From: Prevotella sp. P3-122
Lineage (GTDB): Bacteria > Bacteroidota > Bacteroidia > Bacteroidales > Bacteroidaceae
Direction of reading: 5' to 3'
NCBI RefSeq assembly: GCF_002251365.1
Contig: NZ_NPJH01000092.1
Location: 39,354-103,353 of the forward strand
Length of the DNA stretch: 64,000 nucleotides
Position numbers and translations under genes: made by a program. This document shows, piece by piece, positions 52,727-60,276 of the stretch. Position 1 is the first letter of the stretch, and each line of letters begins with the position of its first letter. The notes beneath the pieces are model-generated. The model worked only from the letters and a program-made list of their open reading frames with translations, ran no database searches and was not told the DNA's origin.

Positions 52727-53770
52727 ATGGATAAAAGGATTGTTACTTTCGGAGAAATACTGTTGAGACTATCAAAGTCGGGATGCCAGCGTCTGAGCCA
52801 AGGCTCCTCGCTCTCAGCCAACTATGGCGGCTCAGAGGCCAATGTCGCTATATCGCTCGCCTGCTTAGGCGATAATGTTGAGTATGTCACCCGTGTGCCC
52901 GACAATGCCATGGGCAGGGCGGCTCTCATGCACCTGCAGCAGTTCGGGCTCAGTACCAGACATATAGTGAGGGGTGGCGATAGGCTCGGTACCTACTATT
53001 TCGAGTCTGCAGCTGCCATGCGAAATCCTGTTGTCGTCTACGACCGCAACGACTCATCGTTCTGTACGCTGCGTAACGGAGATATAAAGTGGAGCGACAT
53101 CTTTGCCGGTGCGTCTCTCTTCCACTGCTCGGGCATAACATGCTCCGTCAGCCAGGATGCCCTTGACACTACTATGGAGGCCGTGCGCCTTGCCGACGGC
53201 ATGGGTATAGAGGTCACCTGCGACATCAACTACCGCAAGAACCTGTGGCGATATGAAGGTGCAAACGCACACGACTCCCTTCACAAGCTCATGGAATACA
53301 GCAGTTTCATTTTCGGTGACCAGAACGAATGGGAGGTGGCAAGCGGGCTGAAGCATATCCCGTTCAAGGCCATGGATGCCGGCTATGAGATAGACCGCAA
53401 TGCCTACGAGGCTTATTTCAGGGAACTGAAAAAGCAGTTCCCACGCTGCCGCCGTATGCTCATAGCCCTGCGCAACCAGATTACCTCTGCCCACCATACC
53501 CTCACGGGAGTGCTCTATGCCGACGACAAGCTATATACTACCCGCATCTACGACATACAGCCCATCATAGACCCTATGGGAGTGGGCGACGCCTTTGTGG
53601 CAGCATTCATCCATGCTCGTCAGCGTTGGGCGGACGATGACCAGCGGTGCCTCGACTTCGCACTTGCGGCAAGCGCAATGAAGAACACCGTACCAGGCGA
53701 CCAGAACCTCGTAACCGAGCAAGAGATAATTGCCATGATGGGGAATACCACAGGAAGGATAGAAAGGTAA
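52727..53770 (+). CDS. PfkB family sugar kinase (2-keto-3-deoxygluconate kinase-like)
   Basis: The 347-residue protein has both PfkB signatures: an N-terminal GGSEANVAISLACLG block and a C-terminal DPMGVGDAFVAAFIH block whose Asp is the catalytic base (the usual GAGD is GVGD here). FGEILLRLS, NYGGSEANVA and CDINYRKNLW fit KdgK-type kinases, which phosphorylate 2-keto-3-deoxygluconate from uronate breakdown. No uronate or KDPG-aldolase gene is next to it, so the substrate is inferred. It diverges from the GH43 gene. Confidence 0.82.
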   Translation: MDKRIVTFGEILLRLSKSGCQRLSQGSSLSANYGGSEANVAISLACLGDNVEYVTRVPDNAMGRAALMHLQQFGLSTRHIVRGGDRLGTYYFESAAAMRNPVVVYDRNDSSFCTLRNGDIKWSDIFAGASLFHCSGITCSVSQDALDTTMEAVRLADGMGIEVTCDINYRKNLWRYEGANAHDSLHKLMEYSSFIFGDQNEWEVASGLKHIPFKAMDAGYEIDRNAYEAYFRELKKQFPRCRRMLIALRNQITSAHHTLTGVLYADDKLYTTRIYDIQPIIDPMGVGDAFVAAFIHARQRWADDDQRCLDFALAASAMKNTVPGDQNLVTEQEIIAMMGNTTGRIER

Positions 53771-53979
53771 TGTTTTGTCGTATCTTGTCACCTCGACATA
53801 TATGAAGTCCTGCTTGTCATATAACACACCGCTTAGTGGCTGTGTCGAATGTATGCTCCCTCTGAGTCGTGTTTTTCACAGATATCTAACGCCATTGTCA
53901 AGGATATGTAGTATTATGCGAATATCTTTGTACTCGCAAAATACTTATGATGCGAAGATAATGAAAGTAGTATTTGTAG

Positions 53980-54153
53980 TTTGTCTCCTTTGCCGATACG
54001 TTCAAGCCCAATGACGGCTTCCGGCAATGGGCAAATAATTCCGAATTTATGTTCATGCCAATACTCTTGGCTGCCTCGGCAGCGAGAAAACGATACAGCC
54101 AAAGGCTCTACGACTATTTGCTGCAGCCTGTGATGAGATATTTCCTGGCCTAA
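53980..54153 (+). pseudogene. Possible gene remnant, 57 codons
   Basis: A frame without start codon at its head (a TAG stands directly upstream) reads FVSFADTFKPNDGFRQWANN...RLYDYLLQPVMRYFLA and ends in TAA. Its composition is protein-like (Trp, Phe, Tyr, RKRYSQRLYDYL), but I cannot name the family. A -7-like TATCTTTG at 53923-53930 and a terminator at 54211 bracket it, as expected for a decayed gene. It is the only coding-like signal in 53771-54351. Confidence 0.35.
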
Positions 54154-54210
54154 GACAGGTTTGATGTTTTCTTGTCAAAATGTACGATTATAGTAATGAC
54201 ATTAGTTTTT

Positions 54211-54243
54211 AATCCCGAATTGCTTGTAATTCGGGATTTTTTT
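54211..54243 (+). terminator. Rho-independent terminator
   Basis: AATCCCGAATT (54211-54221), 6-nt loop, AATTCGGGATT (54228-54238) and a T-run to 54243. It separates the remnant from the metal pump genes. Confidence 0.85.
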
Positions 54244-54244
54244 A

Positions 54245-54252
54245 TAAATTTG
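54245..54252 (+). promoter_or_regulatory. -7 box of the metal efflux genes
   Basis: TAAATTTGCAT matches TAnnTTTG directly after the terminator, ~100 bp before the ATG at 54352. The AT-rich leader between may hold regulatory sites; none is recognised. Confidence 0.5.
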
Positions 54253-54351
54253 CATTATCTCTGTATGATATAATGCTAAATCTCTGTATAACACTCAACC
54301 AAGCCCGGCTGAAAGAGATATCACTATAAGACAATATTATATATAATATAT

Positions 54352-57300
54352 ATGTTTAATGGTATAGTAAGATTTTCAGTACGCAAGAAACTCTTTGTGG
54401 CATTATCCACATTCTTTCTGCTTTTAGGAGGCATCTACGCCATGTTGACCCTTCCTGTAGATGCTGTGCCCGACATCACCAACAACCAGGTACAGATTGT
54501 GACAGTGTCGCCCACCCTGGCTCCACAGGAGGTTGAACAACTCATTACCATTCCTGTAGAGACATCGATGAGCAACATCATGAATGTTACCGAGATACGC
54601 TCGGTGTCAAGGTTCGGACTGTCGTTGGTCACAGTGGTGTTCAAGGAGAGTGTACCCACCCTTGAAGCCCGACAACTCATCAACGAACAGATACAGACAG
54701 TGGCAGGCGAGATACCCTCAGAACTGGGTACACCCGAGATGATGCCCATCACTACAGGTCTGGGGGAAATCTACCAGTATGTATTGAAGGTGGACAAGGC
54801 ACATGCCAAGGATTATGACGCCATGGAGCTGCGCACCATTCAAGACTGGATTGTGCGCCGGCAGTTGTCGGGTATTCCGGGCATTGTAGAAATAAACAGT
54901 TTCGGAGGCTACCTCAAACAATATGAGATAGCCATCGACCCAGATGTGCTGACTGCTCAAAAGCTGACCATTGGCGACGTGTTTGAGGCACTCAGCAAGA
55001 ACAACCAAAACACAGGAGCCAGCTATATCGAGAAAAAAGGCCGGGCATACTATATCCGCTCAGAGGGCATGATTTCGAAAATCAAGGATATCGAGAAGAT
55101 TGTTGTGGCCAACCGCAATGGTATGCCGGTGCATATAAGCGACATCGGACGTGTGGGCTTCGGTGCTCCCAAGCGCTTTGGCGCCATGACCATGGACGGA
55201 GAAGGCGAGTGTGTGGGCGGTATCGCCATGATGCTCAAGGGAGCCAATGCCAATGTGGTGACCAAGGAACTGCAGAGCCGTATAGATAAGGTACAGAAGA
55301 TGTTGCCTGAAGGCGTCACCATCGAGCCCTACCTGAACCGTTCGGAACTGGTCAACCGCAATATCTCTACCGTGATATACAATCTGGTCGAGGGCGCCAT
55401 CATCGTGTTCGTGGTGCTGATGCTGTTCCTGGGCAATGTCCGGGCCAGCATGATTGTTGCCTCGGTCATTCCCCTGGCCATGCTCTTCGGTTTCATCCTG
55501 ATGCGCATCTTTGGCGTGTCAGCCAACCTGATGAGTCTTGGTGCCATTGACTTTGGTATCGTGGTTGACGGATCCATAGTGATTATCGAAGGCATATTGG
55601 CCCATATCTACACCAAACGTCTGGCAGGCAAGCAGCTCAGTGCCGACGAGATGAACAACGAGGTGGAGCAAGGTGCAGCCAAGGTGGTGCGCAGTTCGGC
55701 TTTTGCCGTGCTCATCATCCTCATCGTGTTTTTCCCACTGCTGACGCTCAGTGGCATAGAGGGCAAATATTTCACCCCAATGGCCGAGACCCTGGTATTC
55801 TGCATCATCGGTGCGCTGATTCTCTCGCTCACCTATGTGCCGATGATGGCAGCAATATTCCTGCCAAGACACGTCGACCTGAAGCCCACTTTTGCCGACA
55901 GGTTTTTCAACAGGTTAGGACGGATTTACTACAAAGTACTTCATTTCTGCATGAAGCGCACCGTGCCGACCATTGCCTCAGCCTTTGCCCTGTTGGCTGC
56001 AGCCCTGTTGTTGTTCTCCCGTTTGGGCGCAGAGTTCATCCCCACACTCGACGAAGGCGACTTTGCCATGCAGATGACCCTTCCGGCAGGCAGCTCGCTA
56101 ACAAAGAGCATTGAAGTGTCAGAGAAGGCAGAGCGGATTCTGAAAACAAAATTCCCCGAGGTGAAGCATGTGGTGGCCAAAATCGGTACGGCCGAGGTGC
56201 CCACAGACCCTATGTCGGTGGAAGATGCCGACGTGATGATTGTGATGAAACCCTTCAAGGAATGGACCTCTGCAAGCAGCAGGGCCGAGATGGTGGAGAA
56301 GATGAAACAGGCATTGGAAGTAGTGCCTGATGCAGAGTTCAATTTCAGTCAGCCCATACAGCTGCGCTTCAACGAGCTGATGACTGGTGCCAAGGCCGAC
56401 ATCGCCATCAAGCTCTACGGTGAGGACATGGACGAATTATACGAAAAAGCCAAGGAGGCGGCTTCATATATAAATAAGGTGCCTGGTGCTGCCGACGTGA
56501 TTGTGGAACAGGCTGTCGGTCTGCCACAGTTGGTGGTACACTTCGACCGAAACAAGATTGCCCGATATGGCATTGACATTGAAGAGCTGAACTCTATCAT
56601 CCGTACGGCATACGCCGGCGAGACTGCAGGTGTGGTGTTTGAGAACGAGCGTCGCTTCGACCTGGTGGTGCGCCTCGACCACGAACTGGTGAAAGACCTT
56701 GACCTCAATGCCCTGACGGTGCGCACGTCAGACGACATGCAGATACCAGTGAGCGAAGTGGCAAGCATCGACCTGGTCAACGGTCCTCTGCAAATCAACC
56801 GTGATGCCGCCAAACGACGGATTGTCATCGGTGTGAACGTGCGCAATGCTGACATTCAGAAGGTGGTGGAGAACATCAGTGCCACACTCGACAAGAATGT
56901 CAAACTGAAACCTGGCTATTATTTTGAATATGGCGGGCAGTTTGAAAACCTGCAGAATGCCATCAACACACTGCTTGTCGTGATACCTATCGCCCTGATG
57001 CTTATATTGCTTCTGCTTTTCTTTGCATTCAAGAGCGTTACCTATTCATTGGTAGTATTCTCCACCGTTCCACTGTCGCTCATTGGAGGCATTGCCGCCC
57101 TTTGGATACGCGGTTTGCCATTCAGCATCTCGGCAGGAGTGGGCTTTATCGCCCTGTTTGGTGTGGCGGTGCTCAACGGTATATTGATGATCAACCATTT
57201 CAACGAGATACGCCGGTCAGGTGCCTACAGCAGATGCACCAACCAGGTGGTGTATGCCGGGTGCAAGCATATTCTTCGTCCCGTGTTCCTCACGGGTCTT

Positions 57301-58695
57301 GTAGCCTCGTTGGGCTTTGTTCCCATGGCAGTGGCTACGTCAGCCGGTGCTGAGGTACAGCGTCCATTGGCCACTGTTGTTATCGGCGGCCTGATAGTGT
57401 CCACTGTACTCACCTTGATTGTCATTCCTGCATTCTACCGTATGGTCAACGCCTTCCCTGTGAGTTGGAGAGCCTTGGTACGCCGTGGCGTTGTGCCCAA
57501 GCGTTTTGCTACATTATTTACCATTGTTGCCTTGTTTACCATTGCTCAAGCCCAACCGCAAGTCAAAACCCAGCCACGACACATATCACTTGCCGAGGCT
57601 GTCGACATGGCGGTCAACCGTTCGCCACGCATAAGCATGGCCAACGCAGAGATAGAGCGTGCTCGCGCCATGCGTGGGGAAGCCTGGGATGGTGGCAATA
57701 CCAACATCGGATTTGCGTGGGGACAACTGAATGGGGAGACCAGAGCCGACAACGAGCTCACTGTGGAACAATCGTTAGGTTCGTTGCTTACTCCGCATTA
57801 CAAGAATGTGCTTGCCAAAACCATGACCGCGACAGGTGAGCGTTACCGTGACATTGTAAAAAGGGAAATTACTGCGGAGGTGAAGCGTGCATGGTGCGAA
57901 TATCTCTCTGCCCTGGCCTTGTGCCGCTTGTGGCAGGGCGAGGAACAGACAGCCAAGCGTCTGCGTGAGATGAGTGTCCTCAGATATGAGCAGGGCGACA
58001 TCAGCAAACTGGAATACTCGATGATGAACACCCTGGCGGCAGAACAGCACACCAAAAGGGTGCAGGCACAAGACCAGTTGGCCGTTGCAGCCAAGCGTTT
58101 TGCCTGGGTATGTCGGTCGACAGAACCAGTCGTGCCTGAGGATACCCTCCTGTCGTTGCTCCCTGCCACGCTCTGTGAACAGCCGTCGGCCACCTATCTC
58201 ACCTATTTTGACATGCAGGCACGGCAGAAGCAAGACATGGTGAACATTGAGAAAAGCAAGTTTTTCCCTGAGTTTTCTATCGGTTATTCCCTACAGAAAA
58301 TCGCACCTCTGACAAATCTCAGCTCATGGTCGGTAGGGGTGTCGTTCCCCTTGTTGTTCTTCCCACAGAAAAGCAGGGTGAAACAGGCCAAGATGGAGGC
58401 TCTCTCTGCCCAGTTTGAGGCTGAGGAAAACCGCACGCAATTACGGCGAAAGGTGGAAGAACTGAGAGACCAACTGTCAATGAATGCCAAGAATGTGGCC
58501 TACTATGTTGATGCAGCCTTGCATGAGGCTGACGAGCTGCAACGCAACGCCGTGTTGCTGTATGAGGAGAGCGAGACGGATATAGCCGAACTTGTACAGA
58601 GTCTGAACACTTCACGCGACATTCGCAAACAATATATAGATGCTGTACATGAATACAATGTGACAGCAGTAGAACTGGAATTATATTCGGAATAA
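54352..58695 (+). CDS. CzcA-type heavy-metal RND pump fused to a TolC-like outer-membrane factor
   Basis: The 1447-residue protein has an RND part (residues ~1-1045) and an outer-membrane-factor part (~1065-1447). RND evidence: DAVPDITNNQVQ near the start, the TM4 motif GAIDFGIVVDGSIVIIEG (the Asp pattern of divalent-metal pumps, not CusA), and the second-half repeat. At ~1050-1068 the hydrophobic stretch FATLFTIVALFTIAQAQ reads like a signal peptide with an AQA cleavage site; after it come coiled helices (AEVKRAWCEYLSALALC..., EESETDIAELVQ) typical of TolC. It exports Zn, Co, Cd or Ni (inferred). Confidence 0.9.
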   Translation: MFNGIVRFSVRKKLFVALSTFFLLLGGIYAMLTLPVDAVPDITNNQVQIVTVSPTLAPQEVEQLITIPVETSMSNIMNVTEIRSVSRFGLSLVTVVFKESVPTLEARQLINEQIQTVAGEIPSELGTPEMMPITTGLGEIYQYVLKVDKAHAKDYDAMELRTIQDWIVRRQLSGIPGIVEINSFGGYLKQYEIAIDPDVLTAQKLTIGDVFEALSKNNQNTGASYIEKKGRAYYIRSEGMISKIKDIEKIVVANRNGMPVHISDIGRVGFGAPKRFGAMTMDGEGECVGGIAMMLKGANANVVTKELQSRIDKVQKMLPEGVTIEPYLNRSELVNRNISTVIYNLVEGAIIVFVVLMLFLGNVRASMIVASVIPLAMLFGFILMRIFGVSANLMSLGAIDFGIVVDGSIVIIEGILAHIYTKRLAGKQLSADEMNNEVEQGAAKVVRSSAFAVLIILIVFFPLLTLSGIEGKYFTPMAETLVFCIIGALILSLTYVPMMAAIFLPRHVDLKPTFADRFFNRLGRIYYKVLHFCMKRTVPTIASAFALLAAALLLFSRLGAEFIPTLDEGDFAMQMTLPAGSSLTKSIEVSEKAERILKTKFPEVKHVVAKIGTAEVPTDPMSVEDADVMIVMKPFKEWTSASSRAEMVEKMKQALEVVPDAEFNFSQPIQLRFNELMTGAKADIAIKLYGEDMDELYEKAKEAASYINKVPGAADVIVEQAVGLPQLVVHFDRNKIARYGIDIEELNSIIRTAYAGETAGVVFENERRFDLVVRLDHELVKDLDLNALTVRTSDDMQIPVSEVASIDLVNGPLQINRDAAKRRIVIGVNVRNADIQKVVENISATLDKNVKLKPGYYFEYGGQFENLQNAINTLLVVIPIALMLILLLLFFAFKSVTYSLVVFSTVPLSLIGGIAALWIRGLPFSISAGVGFIALFGVAVLNGILMINHFNEIRRSGAYSRCTNQVVYAGCKHILRPVFLTGLVASLGFVPMAVATSAGAEVQRPLATVVIGGLIVSTVLTLIVIPAFYRMVNAFPVSWRALVRRGVVPKRFATLFTIVALFTIAQAQPQVKTQPRHISLAEAVDMAVNRSPRISMANAEIERARAMRGEAWDGGNTNIGFAWGQLNGETRADNELTVEQSLGSLLTPHYKNVLAKTMTATGERYRDIVKREITAEVKRAWCEYLSALALCRLWQGEEQTAKRLREMSVLRYEQGDISKLEYSMMNTLAAEQHTKRVQAQDQLAVAAKRFAWVCRSTEPVVPEDTLLSLLPATLCEQPSATYLTYFDMQARQKQDMVNIEKSKFFPEFSIGYSLQKIAPLTNLSSWSVGVSFPLLFFPQKSRVKQAKMEALSAQFEAEENRTQLRRKVEELRDQLSMNAKNVAYYVDAALHEADELQRNAVLLYEESETDIAELVQSLNTSRDIRKQYIDAVHEYNVTAVELELYSE

Positions 58696-58710
58696 AAACA
58701 ATTTGACAAC

Positions 58711-59619
58711 ATGAAAATATATCCTACATTGCTGATGGCAGCATTATTACTGGCATCATGCGGCGGAAAAGAACAGAATGTATCTGAAACAGCTGAGGGC
58801 CAACAGACGGCCTCGGCCGACACCACGTCAGCATCAACGGCACAACAAGACTCTGTGACAGTAGATGCCGTATCGAGTGCCACAAATGTGGCCAACAGTC
58901 CTACATTCAACGGAGTGCTCATTGCCTCTCCCACCCAGATGGCAACCGTGTCATCAACAATGGGCGGGCGCATTCATAAGCTCTATGTCATGCCCGGCAA
59001 GGCTGTTAGCCGTGGGCAGGTGATAGCCCTGCTTGACGACCCCGGATTCATCGAGCTGCAACAGAGCTATCTGGAGGCCTCGGCACAATTGGAATATCTT
59101 GAGCAGGAGTACAACCGCCAGCGTTCGTTAGGCTCAAAGGAAGCTGCCTCACAGAAAAGGGTGCAGCAGAGCAAGGCAGAATATCTCGCCATGAAGAGCA
59201 AGGCTTCTGCCACAGGGGCTCAGCTGCGTGCGTTGGGCATCAGTCCTCTTGCGGTGAAGAACGGAGGCATCAAGACTTACCTGCCTGTCACCTCGCCCAT
59301 CGGTGGTTATGTCACCAATCTGACAGTCAATCTGGGCAAATATGTAGAAGCCGGCAGTGCCATCTGTGATGTCATCAACAAGTCGCAGCCGCTCATACAG
59401 CTCACGGTCTACGAGAAAGACCTACAATTGATAGACAGAGGTACCGAACTGTCCTTCCGCGTCAATGGCATGGGCAAGTCAACCTTCTCGGCCACTGTCA
59501 TCTCTGTAGATCAGGCTGTTGACAAGACGGATTACTCCATCAAAGCCTACGCCAAGGTGAAAGACCACAACGCCATGTTCCGTCCCGGCATGTATGTCAG
59601 AGCTAAGAAAAGGCAATAA
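58711..59619 (+). CDS. RND efflux periplasmic adaptor lipoprotein (CzcB/CusB type)
   Basis: The adaptor links the inner-membrane pump to the outer-membrane channel. The 302-residue protein has a lipobox (LLASCGGKEQN), a Ser/Thr-rich linker, a lipoyl-like half (GGRIHKLYVMPGKAVSRGQVIALLDDPGF), a short coiled hairpin (~110-160) and the beta-barrel half ending VDKTDYSIKAYAKVKDHNAMFRPGMYVRAKKR. It is shorter than usual (about 350-400 residues), lacking much of the membrane-proximal end. It follows the pump by 15 bp in one operon. Confidence 0.88.
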   Translation: MKIYPTLLMAALLLASCGGKEQNVSETAEGQQTASADTTSASTAQQDSVTVDAVSSATNVANSPTFNGVLIASPTQMATVSSTMGGRIHKLYVMPGKAVSRGQVIALLDDPGFIELQQSYLEASAQLEYLEQEYNRQRSLGSKEAASQKRVQQSKAEYLAMKSKASATGAQLRALGISPLAVKNGGIKTYLPVTSPIGGYVTNLTVNLGKYVEAGSAICDVINKSQPLIQLTVYEKDLQLIDRGTELSFRVNGMGKSTFSATVISVDQAVDKTDYSIKAYAKVKDHNAMFRPGMYVRAKKRQ

Positions 59620-59888
59620 AACAGTGGAGCAAACGGCAAAGAAATGTGGACTTCTGCATTGAGAAAACCAAGTTCGCCAGAGACCAAGTGATACAGAAGA
59701 ACAATGACTTTAATGGCAGGAAAATGAATGCCAACAAGAAGAAGTTGGGGTCATCCGGCATTTCGAGTGATTACCATTTATAGCAGTGTGCTCTGTATTT
59801 GTTACCTTCATTGCCGCTAAGGTTACAAATCTTGTCTGTGGCGTATTCATATTTGCGGTTCATGCTATATCTCGAGTGACAATATATT

Positions 59889-60104
59889 GTTGCGTGGTCT
59901 ATGCATATATATATATCATTGCCGATAAGGTTAATAACCTTAAGGGCGTAAGGTTATTAACCTTTCAGCCGTAAGGTTATTAACCTTATCAGGGATGCAA
60001 ACGTATTCATATCCTATGGCAAACGGTTTCACCCACTTCATTTAATAATATACTTTAGGAATAATATATTATTATGTTCGTCACTCCATATTTCTGATGA
60101 ACCT
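59889..60104 (+). repeat. Dispersed palindromic element, copy 2
   Basis: Same orientation as copy 1. Palindromes AAGGTTA(A/T)TAACCTT at 59927-59941, 59950-59964 and 59973-59987, again 23 bp apart, with spacers AAGGGCGT and TCAGCCGT. Outer arms 59924-59942 and 59972-59990 pair over 19 bp. Similarity continues right to CATATTTCTGATGAACC (~60088). In 59620-59888 I see no gene, only a 50-codon open stretch without a start. Confidence 0.85.
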
Positions 60105-60207
60105 TATCTAAATGGTACGCTCTACGTTCCACGGGAGGCCATATCTGCATACAGCGAGCATAGTGTCGGTATGCTACAGGTCTTTCTGTGTTAAAATCAT
60201 GCAATTG

Positions 60208-60239
60208 TTTGTCGGATAATCGTTTTTTAATTATTTTTG
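60208..60239 (+). promoter_or_regulatory. Promoter of the GH43/LamG gene
   Basis: TTTG (60208-60211), 20 bp, TATTTTTG (60232-60239), 37 bp before the ATG at 60277. Full consensus. Confidence 0.75.
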
Positions 60240-60276
60240 CATTGTCAACTGAAACTTATCATTTTTACCACAACCT

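Noticed and set aside
53775..54014. 79-residue open frame on the plus strand, ending in a signal-peptide-like MKVVFVVCLLC segment
   Set aside because: The start overlaps no promoter, composition is not gene-like, and the promoter-like box lies inside it. The signal-like end is followed directly by a stop.
59614..59781. Open stretch after the RND adaptor (reads NVDFCIEKTKFARDQ... to a TAG)
   Set aside because: No start codon, no homologue recognised, and about 50 codons open by chance is not rare. It could be a remnant, but evidence is too thin.
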